Source: CAZMNY01 sp964567745
Lineage (GTDB): Bacteria; Planctomycetota; Planctomycetia; Pirellulales; Pirellulaceae
Length of the DNA: 56,885 nt
Direction of reading: 5' to 3'
Assembly (NCBI GenBank): GCA_964567745.1
Contig: CAZMNY010000050.1
Location: forward strand, 1 to 56,885
The notes under the pieces were generated by a model, which was not told the DNA's origin, did no database searches, and saw only the letters and a program-made list of their open reading frames with translations. Each line of letters begins with the position of its first letter. Within the stretch, counting starts at the first letter, position 1. Made by a program: the position numbers and the translations under genes. This document shows positions 27,964-37,091 of this stretch, piece by piece.

Positions 27964-28377
27964 CGTTGTTGTTTCCTGAGCTGGGCAGGCGTTTCGGCGG
28001 GTTGGCCGAACAGGCAGCGTCGCGTTCTCCCGCACGCCATGCATGAGGTTCTAACATCGTATCATGCAAAAAGAGCGGCACGTCGCGATCGCGCCCAAAC
28101 CGCGTCCGATGACGTCAAAGCCATCGTCCATGCGTGCCGTAGAGAGACGATAGGATCAAGAACGGACGGATCAATCACGCGCGACGACTCGATTCGCGAG
28201 CGGCTCATCAATTAGAAAATCAGAATCTCAACCTGCTTTCCGTCGCAAATAAAAGTCCATTTCAGTCTCAACCGTGACTTTTCTGTTGCTTTCTCTCCGT
28301 TGTGAAACGACACTTTTTCGCGACATCGGTGTTAACCCTCTATTCCACACCATCCGATTCTCGAGCTGAAGATCCCA
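27964..28377. other. Divergent intergenic region
   Basis: 414 bp between the minus-strand FG-GAP gene and the plus-strand dikinase-like gene, so it should carry both promoters. It contains an A/T-rich stretch around 28205-28320. I see no clear boxes, repeats or convincing small genes. Confidence 0.5.
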
Positions 28378-30327
28378 ATGCGAATTCTCTCACATCTGAT
28401 TTTGGTCAATCTTTGCCTCCTGAACTGCCAAACCCTGTTGGCTCAACCTGGTCGCTTCCGAGGTCCGGCCGGACCTCGCATTGAGCCGGAGGATCTAACC
28501 CCCGATCTCGGCTCGGCCGCAATTCCTGACCGGGAGACGTTTGACAAGATGTCTTACCGCGGCGAGGAAGTCGGCCGAGATGGTTACCTCGCCAACCTTC
28601 AGTTCGTGAAATTCTGCATCGACAAGGCGAATCCCGCTACGCCAAAGATCTACTTCATGAACACAAAGATCTACCGCGCGCATCCGCCTTGGATGCAGAG
28701 GGTGGGAATCTCGACAAGAGAAAGAGGCGCAATTACCTATTTGCCTCGCCTCACCAACCCGTCGGGCGAGCCGGGTCTGTACATCGTCGATTTCGAGCCG
28801 CACGATTCCTACTCATTCGAGCAGATCGACAGTTTCCTCAAACTGCTGACCAAACACATGCCTCTCTTGAAGGGACGAGTCGCATTCCACCCGCTGCAAG
28901 GCAATGTGGCGCGTTACGAGAGTGAAAAGGACAAGTACAAGGCAGCCGAGCTGACGGTGCATCTCGATTCTGATCTCTTCAAGAACCTATCTTTCTTGCC
29001 ACTCAACCCCGCTGAGTCGTTTGGCCAATTGCGATTGATGGACAACAACGGTCGACCAACATCACGGGATGTCGTGATCTACAAGACACTGCCAAATCAA
29101 ATGCCGCGCGTTGCTGGCGTGATGACGGAAGTCAGACAGACTCCTTTGTCCCACGTCAATCTTCGTGCGATTCAGGACAAGGTCCCGAACGCCTTTATTC
29201 GCGGCGCGTCCCAACAGGCCAAAATCAAATCGCTGATCGGCAAGCTCGTTCATTTCAAGGTCACTTCGCAGGGTTACAAGATTCGCGAAGCGACCAAGCA
29301 AGAGGTCGATAAGCATTTGGAAAAGCTTCGTCCGGCAAAATCGCAAACGCCGGTTCGAAACCTGACGGCGAAAGAGATCAAGCCGCTTAGCGAAATCGAG
29401 TTTGGCAACTCGGACAGCTTCGGAGTCAAAGGCGCAAACTTGGCGACATTGCGTTCGATCAAGATGCCCGCCAACGTGCCCGAGGGATATGGCGTGCCGT
29501 TTTACTTCTACGACGAATTCATGAAGCACAACGGGTTGTACAAAGCTGTCGATCAAATGCTCGCGGAGCCAGAATTTGGCGAAAAAGCTGATCGAGAAAT
29601 TCAGATGAAACGTCTGAAGCAGTTTCGGACGAAGATCGAAAGAGCAGAAATGCCCCAATGGATGCTCGATTCCCTGGCAACCGTTCACAAACATTTTCCC
29701 GACAAGTCTTCGATACGTTGTCGCTCCAGCACGAATAACGAAGACCTGCCGGGGTTCAGTGGCGCTGGCCTGTATGACTCGCTCACACACAAGCCGGACG
29801 AAGGTCATTTGGCAAATTCGATCAAACAAGTCTACGCCAGCCTGTGGAATTTCCGCGCCTATGAAGAGCGTGAGTTTTATCGGATTGACCACAAGGCGAC
29901 AGCAATGGGCGTTCTGCTTCACCTCAACTTCAAAGGTGAAAAAGCAAACGGGGTAGCGGTGACGGACGACGTCTTGTACGAAACCTACGGCAATTATTAT
30001 CTCAACACGCAAGTCGGTGAGGACCTAGTGACGAATCCGGATCAAGATTCTTCGCCAGAGGAATTGCTGTTGGGTTGGTGGGAAAGGGATGGACAGCAAA
30101 TCGTGCGGCGATCGCCGGACGCCGCGCCAAACGAGCTGCTTTTGAACGCCAAACACCTGAAAGAGATGCGCGACTCGCTGGCAAAAATTCACGCGCGGTT
30201 CGCGAAGCTCTACAGCAAGTCGAAAGATGACATCGACTTCGCAATGGAAGTGGAATTCAAAATCACGAAGGACGATTCGCTTGTCATCAAACAAGCGAGA
30301 CCTTGGGTGTTTCACGACGAGAGGTAG
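28378..30327 (+). CDS. Secreted glucan-water-dikinase/PEP-synthase-like protein
   Basis: 649 residues with an N-terminal Sec signal (MRILSHLILVNLCLLNCQ then TLLAQ). A phosphohistidine swivel-type segment comes first (GVMTEVRQTPLSHVNLRA, catalytic-type His259). A complete PPDK-type ATP-grasp domain follows: GVKGANLATL near 350, RCRSSTNNEDLPGFSGAGLY near 445, and a C-terminal EVEFKITKDDSLVIKQARP near 625. Swivel before ATP domain is the order of plant alpha-glucan water dikinase, not of PEP synthase. Such enzymes use ATP to phosphorylate a glucan through the histidine. Export of an ATP-using enzyme is unusual. Residues 40-210 are unassigned. The downstream sulfatase starts 60 bp later. Confidence 0.8.
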   Translation: MRILSHLILVNLCLLNCQTLLAQPGRFRGPAGPRIEPEDLTPDLGSAAIPDRETFDKMSYRGEEVGRDGYLANLQFVKFCIDKANPATPKIYFMNTKIYRAHPPWMQRVGISTRERGAITYLPRLTNPSGEPGLYIVDFEPHDSYSFEQIDSFLKLLTKHMPLLKGRVAFHPLQGNVARYESEKDKYKAAELTVHLDSDLFKNLSFLPLNPAESFGQLRLMDNNGRPTSRDVVIYKTLPNQMPRVAGVMTEVRQTPLSHVNLRAIQDKVPNAFIRGASQQAKIKSLIGKLVHFKVTSQGYKIREATKQEVDKHLEKLRPAKSQTPVRNLTAKEIKPLSEIEFGNSDSFGVKGANLATLRSIKMPANVPEGYGVPFYFYDEFMKHNGLYKAVDQMLAEPEFGEKADREIQMKRLKQFRTKIERAEMPQWMLDSLATVHKHFPDKSSIRCRSSTNNEDLPGFSGAGLYDSLTHKPDEGHLANSIKQVYASLWNFRAYEEREFYRIDHKATAMGVLLHLNFKGEKANGVAVTDDVLYETYGNYYLNTQVGEDLVTNPDQDSSPEELLLGWWERDGQQIVRRSPDAAPNELLLNAKHLKEMRDSLAKIHARFAKLYSKSKDDIDFAMEVEFKITKDDSLVIKQARPWVFHDER

Positions 30328-30387
30328 CAGAGTCGTTCGACATATCTAGTCAAGAGCACTAACGATTCGCTGAACCGTGAAGAACAC

Positions 30388-31725
30388 GTGAACGATAGAA
30401 ACAATCCGTTGTTTACACTGTTTCTGACCTGCGTGATCGCGATCGCGCCGCTAACTCGGGCGCAAGCCGCGGGTGCTGCGAAGCCGCTGCCCAACATCGT
30501 TTTTATTCTGGCCGATGATCTGGGCTACGGCGATCTTGGCTGCTATGGCTGCGCGGATATTCGTACGCCACACCTCGATCGACTCGCGTCTGACGGCGTG
30601 CGTTTCACCGATTTCTACGCCAATGCCGCGGTCTGTTCTCCCACGCGTATCGCGTTTCTAACGGGTCGCTACCAACAGCGACTCGGCATGGACAACGCCT
30701 TGTACTATCAGGAGATGGGCCGCGGTTTGCCGAACGACGGCGAAACGATCGCCGATGCGTTACGGTCTGTCGGATACGCCACCGGACTCTCCGGTAAGTG
30801 GCACGTTGGATACGATCGACAACGTCAGCCTCGGCAACAGGGCTTCGATCATTTCTTTGGGCTACTGGGCGGCAACCACCACTACTTCAAGCACATGGAT
30901 CGCATCGGCGTGCCTGACCTTTGGTTGGAGAATAGAGCAGTTGAACGAGAAGGCTATTCGACCGATCTGATTTCGCAGGACGCAATCGCGTTCATCGAAT
31001 CGCACCACGAGAAACCGTTCTTCTTGTACTTGTCTCATGCGGCGCCGCATTTCCCTTATCAAGGGCCGGACGACCGCGACAAAGTCATCAAGCCGAAAAC
31101 CAAGGCGTGGCAACAGGGAGACCGTGCGACCTACGTTGCTATGGTCGAGAGCATGAATCGTGGAATCGGCAAAGTGTTGTCGAAGCTAGAAGAGTTGAAT
31201 CTTCGCGATAGCACGTTGGTCGTCTTCACGTCTGACAATGGCGGCAGTACCTACGCACGCAATGCGCCTTTGCGTGATGCCAAGTCCACGATCTGGGAAG
31301 GCGGAGTTCGTGTGCCATGCATCGCGCGCTGGCCGGGTGTTTTGCCGCGAGGCATGGTGACGTCCCAGGTTGGCATCACAATGGACTGGACGGCTACGAT
31401 TCGGCGATTAGCCGGACTACCGAAAGACCGCGCGGGCGAGGACGGCGTAGACCTGCTTCCCATTCTCACTAGGAAGACGCCGGCGCGAGACCGAACTCTT
31501 TTCTGGCGTCGAAAAACCGGCCCAAGACGGAAGGTGCTAGAAGAAGGCCTGGCGGTGCGACAGGGCCAGTGGAAGCTTGTCAAACAGGCTACAGGCGAGC
31601 GATACCTCTTCGATTTGAAATCGGACGCTGGTGAGGCTCGCAATCTAGTCGACGAGCATCCGGACTTAGCCGCCAAGTTGGACGAGGAACTCGCCGTGTG
31701 GGAAAATCGAATGGCCAGCGAATAA
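30388..31725 (+). CDS. Sulfatase (arylsulfatase A-like) with GTG start
   Basis: 445 residues. No ATG precedes the signal peptide, and GTG 30388 with GAAG upstream gives a good N-terminus (MNDRNNPLFTLFLTCVIAI), so GTG is the likely start. LADDLGYGDLGCYG gives the metal ligands and C83-S-P-T-R87 the formylglycine motif, followed by IAFLTGR. GKWHVG, HAAPHFPY, TSDNGG and the lysine of RDAKSTIWEGG form a canonical site. It sits between the dikinase-like gene and a putative polysaccharide lyase, all in one direction with gaps of about 60 bp, which suggests one operon. Confidence 0.9.
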   Translation: MNDRNNPLFTLFLTCVIAIAPLTRAQAAGAAKPLPNIVFILADDLGYGDLGCYGCADIRTPHLDRLASDGVRFTDFYANAAVCSPTRIAFLTGRYQQRLGMDNALYYQEMGRGLPNDGETIADALRSVGYATGLSGKWHVGYDRQRQPRQQGFDHFFGLLGGNHHYFKHMDRIGVPDLWLENRAVEREGYSTDLISQDAIAFIESHHEKPFFLYLSHAAPHFPYQGPDDRDKVIKPKTKAWQQGDRATYVAMVESMNRGIGKVLSKLEELNLRDSTLVVFTSDNGGSTYARNAPLRDAKSTIWEGGVRVPCIARWPGVLPRGMVTSQVGITMDWTATIRRLAGLPKDRAGEDGVDLLPILTRKTPARDRTLFWRRKTGPRRKVLEEGLAVRQGQWKLVKQATGERYLFDLKSDAGEARNLVDEHPDLAAKLDEELAVWENRMASE

Positions 31726-31788
31726 GCAAGGGCGCCATCCAACTGTGGGCTAAGACGCTCGGCTTCGCTGAACCATCGAAAGACCCAT

Positions 31789-34104
31789 ATGAAGACGAGA
31801 CATTTCTTACGACCAACTCCCTCTTTCGCCTACCTGCTATTCGCCTGTCTGCTGCTCGCTTCTTGTGCAGAGCTGCGCGCTGACAATTCGCCAGCTACCT
31901 TGTCTGGCGATTGGGGCCAAGAGATTTCCGCGCGGCGGACCGAGTATCTCAATTGGATCGTTAAACATTTCGGCGAGCTTGAGCCGGACATGGCGCCGCT
32001 TGACGGACGGGCATGGTCGTTGAATCAGGCGCGCCTGTTTCTGAATCGTGACACGGACAAGGCCAATAGCTACTTCGAGACGATCAAGCTAACGAAGGAT
32101 CCGGACTTCATGGGGATTCGGTTGCTGAAGACCTTCTTGGACTTTGGCGAGACTGATGGCCTCTCCAATCGCGCCAAGGAACATCTGAAAGGAATCATCC
32201 GTGACTGGCCCATGGACCGCCTAGGCGGCATCAGCCGTACGGCCTATTGGCCACCGAGATTCACTGAGAATCACGACCTGATGCACTTGACGATCGGACT
32301 GTTCTCTGAGCAGTTGCGCGGCCAGCCGACAAAATCACAGCTCAATGAACTGAAGAGGTTTTTGTCCTGGCGATTCGAGCGAGGATTCTACGAATGGGGT
32401 TCGCATCGATATCAATTGCATTACTCCAATCCACTGATCGTTCTTGCAATTCATGCTCCCGATTCCGACATTCGTCGAGGCGCGGCGGACCAACTGAGCA
32501 TCATCCTGTCCGAGCGAGCGTTGATGAGCGTAGGCGGATATCTCGGCGGACCGGGGATGCGTTCCTATGACCGCAACCGCGGATGTGATTATCTCGACAA
32601 CAATCGCTACGATTCTTTCTTACCAACCGTATGGTTGGCCTTCGGCGATGGGGAGCCACGATTCAATTTCAGCCGTTCGGGCGGACTTGAACCGGCGGGC
32701 GACGGCTACGGTAACGGTCGCGATCCGCGTTTGAACCAGGACGAAGCCATGTTTCTTGCGACGTCCCGATTGACTCCGCATCCGATTGTGAAGGAACTGC
32801 GGGGCGATGTCGCGAAGCGGCCCGAGTTAGTGTACACGGGACGTCGCGCGGCGGCCGGGCATCCTTTTCAAAACGCCCATCCGAGCGATCCGCGTTCTCG
32901 ACAGGCCGTGGTTTATTACAACACACCGCATGTCTCGCTCGGATCCCTGCAGTACTTGCCGAAGTCCGGCAAGATGAGTGTGTCGTACAATTCGCGACCG
33001 CGATTCTTCAGCGTTCTGTTTCCGGAACGGCCTGAACAAGTATTGCGGACTCGCCTTAGTGATGCCGATCTCGAGGCGGGAATCAAGAGTTACGATTACA
33101 CGGCCGACCGGGTCGCTCAGCATCGCGACTGGTTGATTGCCGCCGGCGAGCTCTCGGCCAGTCACGGGCTCACGTCGCGCAGACGGGGATCGTGGGAGCT
33201 GTTTCGCGCGGGCCGGGGATTGTGCGCGCACATGGAATTGCAGCGTGGTTGGCACGTCTTCCAGGTGGCGGACCTTGACAAGTTTCGAGATGAGCAATCC
33301 TTTATCTCCGCGCTGCAACAACCCGCAATTCGCGATGGTCACGCGCACGGCGCTGCCCTCAATGGCGACCGCATCCGTGTGAACTTGAAAACCATGGCGA
33401 TTCAGATCAACGGAGTCGAACGAGCGTCACTGATGAGCATGCTGCACGATTCGCCGCTGATGTCGTCCAAGTATGGAAGCGGGCGAATCACAATCCGCAC
33501 AAGCAGTCGTGAGGTGACATTCGACAACTCGGCTCTGCGATACGTGGCGGACACCCTGCCCAAACTGGCTGCTGGCCACACTCGTTGGGGGAATTTACAT
33601 TCTAACGGAGATACGACCAAGCTTGCGCACGTGCGGGCCATGGGCGGACTGTCGCCGCTCGAACACGCGTCCCTGCTCAAATCCGTTTCGATCCTGATCC
33701 CCCAAAACAAAGACGCCTCGGCGCGGTTGGCCGTTTATGCCGGAGGTAGTCTCGAAAAGGGGCCGCACTCGGGATCTCCCGCGGAACTACTCTTCGACTT
33801 CGGCCCGACGCCGCAAGGCAAGACGGGATGGGTGACGCTCAAACATCCGACCGGCGTGCGCATTCCCGCCAACACGCCAATCTGGATCGCTTGGAAGGGA
33901 GTGTCGAACGAAGCTAGCGTGATGTACTTTGAGGACGGGCCAGGCCGCGACGACGACTTTCAGTCCACGCGCGGACGCTGGGATAGCGAGGCGATCAGCT
34001 ATCGCGCGGACGCGCCCTGGCCGCATATCTGGCCCACGCGCGACACCGGCGGCTTTGATACTGCCCGCTATTGCTGCTTCCTCACTCTGGCGATTTCGCC
34101 GTGA
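31789..34104 (+). CDS. Lipoprotein resembling an alpha-toroid plus beta-sandwich polysaccharide lyase
   Basis: 771 residues with a textbook lipobox L23-A-S-C26, so membrane-anchored after lipidation. Residues 30-330 are helical, with TENHDLMHLT (159-168) and YEWGSHRYQLHY (201-212). His, Asn and Tyr clusters of this kind form the active cleft of toroid-type lyases and hydrolases. Residues 350-770 look like an extended beta-sandwich, as in heparinase/alginate/chondroitin-type lyases. I cannot name the family or substrate from sequence alone. The adjacent sulfatase supports a sulfated polysaccharide, by inference. GAAAG-type spacing upstream supports ATG 31789. Confidence 0.6.
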   Translation: MKTRHFLRPTPSFAYLLFACLLLASCAELRADNSPATLSGDWGQEISARRTEYLNWIVKHFGELEPDMAPLDGRAWSLNQARLFLNRDTDKANSYFETIKLTKDPDFMGIRLLKTFLDFGETDGLSNRAKEHLKGIIRDWPMDRLGGISRTAYWPPRFTENHDLMHLTIGLFSEQLRGQPTKSQLNELKRFLSWRFERGFYEWGSHRYQLHYSNPLIVLAIHAPDSDIRRGAADQLSIILSERALMSVGGYLGGPGMRSYDRNRGCDYLDNNRYDSFLPTVWLAFGDGEPRFNFSRSGGLEPAGDGYGNGRDPRLNQDEAMFLATSRLTPHPIVKELRGDVAKRPELVYTGRRAAAGHPFQNAHPSDPRSRQAVVYYNTPHVSLGSLQYLPKSGKMSVSYNSRPRFFSVLFPERPEQVLRTRLSDADLEAGIKSYDYTADRVAQHRDWLIAAGELSASHGLTSRRRGSWELFRAGRGLCAHMELQRGWHVFQVADLDKFRDEQSFISALQQPAIRDGHAHGAALNGDRIRVNLKTMAIQINGVERASLMSMLHDSPLMSSKYGSGRITIRTSSREVTFDNSALRYVADTLPKLAAGHTRWGNLHSNGDTTKLAHVRAMGGLSPLEHASLLKSVSILIPQNKDASARLAVYAGGSLEKGPHSGSPAELLFDFGPTPQGKTGWVTLKHPTGVRIPANTPIWIAWKGVSNEASVMYFEDGPGRDDDFQSTRGRWDSEAISYRADAPWPHIWPTRDTGGFDTARYCCFLTLAISP

Positions 34105-34254
34105 CGCGTCTGTCGTCTCCGCCTGATCGTGCCTTGCTTCGTGCTCTGTTAAACTGGATCCTAGCTGTCGGATGCGGTTATTGTCGGCCTGCGGAATCTT
34201 TCCACGTTCGGAAGCTGGCGAAATTCCACAACTGGACTTTCTGCGAATGAGGAC

Positions 34255-37089
34255 ATGATGACGTCCGTTTCGGTACATCGTACTTTGCTCAGTTTTGCAG
34301 CACTGGTTTTCCTCATCTCGGGGCAGCGGTGTGCGGCGGACGAGACCGGAATCGAATTCTTCGAAAAGAAAATTCGGCCAGTACTGGTTGAGCATTGCTT
34401 CGAATGTCATTCCGCGAAGACGGCTGACGATGGTGGTGGCGTGCGGCTCGACGGGAAGCTGACCGATGTCAAGCGACTGATCGCGCCAGGCGATGCTGCC
34501 GGCAGTCGGCTGATCACCGCGCTGCGATACCGAAACTCGGACCTGCAGATGCCGCCATCCGGGCGTCTGCCGCTCGAAGTCATTTCTGACTTCGAAGAAT
34601 GGGTCAAGAATGGCGCCATTGATACTCGACCGAACATCGATGCCCCGGCCAGCACCGGTGAATCGACAAAGGCGAGTATCGAAGCGGGCCGGCAGTTCTG
34701 GGCATTTCAACCGGTTTGCAAAACTCCGCCGCCACAATTCAACAACGACTGGGTGCAGTCGCCTATCGACGCTTTCGTACTGCGAAAACTCGCCGCTGCA
34801 GGCCTGCGTCCGGCGCCGCGAGCGGATCGACTCACTCTGATTCGGCGAGCGTCATTTGTTCTTGTCGGACTACCGCCCTTGCCAAAGGAAGTGGAGGCGT
34901 TTGTCAGCGACGATAGGCCGGATGCGTTTGCTCGACTTGTTGATCGACTCCTCGCGTCTCCGGCCTATGGCGAACGCTGGGGGCGGCATTGGCTGGATGT
35001 GATGCGGTACGGCGATTGCAATGGCGGTGACGAAAGCCGACCGTTTCCAAATGCATTTCATTTTCGAAACTATGTGATTGATAACTTCAATCGCGATGTT
35101 CCGTATGACCGCATGATTACCGAACACCTCGCCGGCGATCTGCTCGAATTCGATTCGGACAGTGAATATGAGCCGGTTGTCGGGACCGGTTTCCTCGCCA
35201 TTGGAACGAAGATTCTCACGCAGCTTGACGCCAAGAAACGCATTGCCGATCTGGTCGACGAACAGATCGACGCGTTCGGTCGAGCGATGTTGGGCATGAC
35301 CATCGCATGCGCCCGTTGTCACGAGCACAAATTCGACCCGATCCCGACCGAAGACTACTACGCGCTGGCGGGCATCTTGCGCAGTACGACGACACTTGTC
35401 AGTTATGGCAAATGGGTTGAGCGTCCGGCGCATACACGCCAGTCATGGGAGGCGGCTCGACGTCTTGAGCACACGCTTCCGCCGCTTCGCGCCAAACTGC
35501 AAAAGGTCAAAGCTCAACTGGAAGAGTCGCTGGCCAGTGCAAGTGCGATCGACCTCGAAGCGGAATCGTTCGCACGAGGTAACGTGATCGTCGACAACGA
35601 CAATTACGGTAAGGGCATCGGCATTATTGGCGACCCTGGAGCTCAAAAGAGTTTTGCAGAATACGACATCTCCGTACCTGAGGCCGGTCGCTACGTCTTG
35701 CAGTTGCGTTATGCCGCAAAAACAGCGCGGCCTGGTCGACTACTGCTCAATGGCGAGGTGGTCCGGGATCCGGCCATCACGGAAACCACGGGCGACTGGC
35801 TCCCCGCCGGCCAGCGCTGGCACTTTGAAGGAGTCCACAAACTGAAGTCTGAAGGCAACACGCTTCGTATCGAATCCGAGCCGTTGATGTCGCACATCGA
35901 CAGGCTGCGTCTGCTGCATATTGAAAACAGTTCACCAGTTGCCACGCTGATCGATAAGCAGACCCAGCTAACGGCGGAGATCAGCGAAATTGAGCACAAA
36001 ACCAAACCACCGCTGCAGGTGATGGCCGTCCAGGAGGGCGATGTAGGAGACGCCCATGTTCTGATCCGCGGCAACGCGCACAAGCCGGGCGAACAGGTCC
36101 CGCGCGGCTTTCTACAGGTGGCGGCGATGAAAGCACATTCGACTTTGCCTGAGAACCAAAGCGGACGATTGCAGCTTGCCGAGTGGATGACACATCGCAA
36201 CCACCCGCTGACCAGCAGGGTGATGGTCAACCGCCTGTGGCGATGGCACTTCGGACGCGGGATCGTTGCGACTCCAGACAACTTCGGCGCCAAAGGGGCT
36301 CGGCCAACACACCCCGAATTACTCGACTGGCTCGCGCGACGTTTTGTGGAGAGCGGCTGGTCGATCAAAGCCATTCACAAAGAAATCGTGCTCAGCCAGA
36401 CATGGCAGATGGGCCAGCAGATACGAGACGAAGGACGCAGCGACTCGCGGGATTTAACCAGCGACGAAACTCCTGGCAAGCTCCGTCACGACCCAATGCA
36501 GATTGATCCTGCGAACACGCTCTATTGGCAGGCCAGCCGACGTCGGCTCGAAGCCGAGGCGATCCGTGACGCGCTTCTATCTGTCTCGGGTAGGCTCGAC
36601 ATGCAGTCCGGCGGCGCTCCGCTAAAACTAAAGACGATCAATCTCTCAGCCGAAGTTCTCGACCAGCAGCAGCAGTACTACGACACATCCAACCGGCGTA
36701 CAGTGTATCTGCCTGTGCTGAGAACCAACGTGTACGATTTCCTGACGCTGCTCGACTTTGCCAACCCTGACCTGCCGACTGGCAACCGTGTGACCACGAC
36801 CGTTCCGACTCAGGCGATGCTGATGATGAACAGTCCCCTGGTTAAGAACGCGGCTTCGCGTGTCGCTACGATCATTCTTGGCGATTCATTGCTTCAGTCC
36901 GACGAGCAACGTCTTCGCGCCACTTATCTTCGAGTCTATTCACGATTTCCCACCACGAATGAACTGGTGATCGCGAGCCAGTTCCTGACGGATTACCAAG
37001 CGGCCCTGGACTCGCCCGACCCGCAACTCGCCTGGACTGCGCTTTGCCACACTCTGCTGGCTGGTAATGAGTTCGTCTACTTGAGGTGA
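34255..37089 (+). CDS. Planctomycete cytochrome PSCyt1-DUF1549-DUF1553 with CBM6/35-like insert
   Basis: 944 residues; GAGG lies a few nucleotides before ATG 34255. The Sec signal is followed by PSCyt1 with heme motif CFECH (48-52). DUF1549 ends with CARCH (352-356), then EHKFDP. Residues about 432-557 resemble a carbohydrate-binding module of the CBM6/35 type (EAESFARGN, then VPEAGRYVLQLRYAAKTARP and RLLLNGEVV). DUF1553 follows, with SRVMVNRLWRWHFGRG. The stop is 2 bp before the ATG of the DUF1501 partner, whose ribosome site (GAGGTGA) lies inside this gene's end, so translation is probably coupled. Confidence 0.9.
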   Translation: MMTSVSVHRTLLSFAALVFLISGQRCAADETGIEFFEKKIRPVLVEHCFECHSAKTADDGGGVRLDGKLTDVKRLIAPGDAAGSRLITALRYRNSDLQMPPSGRLPLEVISDFEEWVKNGAIDTRPNIDAPASTGESTKASIEAGRQFWAFQPVCKTPPPQFNNDWVQSPIDAFVLRKLAAAGLRPAPRADRLTLIRRASFVLVGLPPLPKEVEAFVSDDRPDAFARLVDRLLASPAYGERWGRHWLDVMRYGDCNGGDESRPFPNAFHFRNYVIDNFNRDVPYDRMITEHLAGDLLEFDSDSEYEPVVGTGFLAIGTKILTQLDAKKRIADLVDEQIDAFGRAMLGMTIACARCHEHKFDPIPTEDYYALAGILRSTTTLVSYGKWVERPAHTRQSWEAARRLEHTLPPLRAKLQKVKAQLEESLASASAIDLEAESFARGNVIVDNDNYGKGIGIIGDPGAQKSFAEYDISVPEAGRYVLQLRYAAKTARPGRLLLNGEVVRDPAITETTGDWLPAGQRWHFEGVHKLKSEGNTLRIESEPLMSHIDRLRLLHIENSSPVATLIDKQTQLTAEISEIEHKTKPPLQVMAVQEGDVGDAHVLIRGNAHKPGEQVPRGFLQVAAMKAHSTLPENQSGRLQLAEWMTHRNHPLTSRVMVNRLWRWHFGRGIVATPDNFGAKGARPTHPELLDWLARRFVESGWSIKAIHKEIVLSQTWQMGQQIRDEGRSDSRDLTSDETPGKLRHDPMQIDPANTLYWQASRRRLEAEAIRDALLSVSGRLDMQSGGAPLKLKTINLSAEVLDQQQQYYDTSNRRTVYLPVLRTNVYDFLTLLDFANPDLPTGNRVTTTVPTQAMLMMNSPLVKNAASRVATIILGDSLLQSDEQRLRATYLRVYSRFPTTNELVIASQFLTDYQAALDSPDPQLAWTALCHTLLAGNEFVYLR

Positions 37090-37091
37090 CC

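Noticed and set aside
29062..30012. Minus-strand frame of 316 codons
   Set aside because: Antisense to the ATP-grasp region of the dikinase-like gene, whose motifs are intact on the plus strand.
33787..34737. Minus-strand frame of 316 codons spanning a gene junction
   Set aside because: Overlaps the ends of two clear plus-strand genes and has no recognisable domain or signal.
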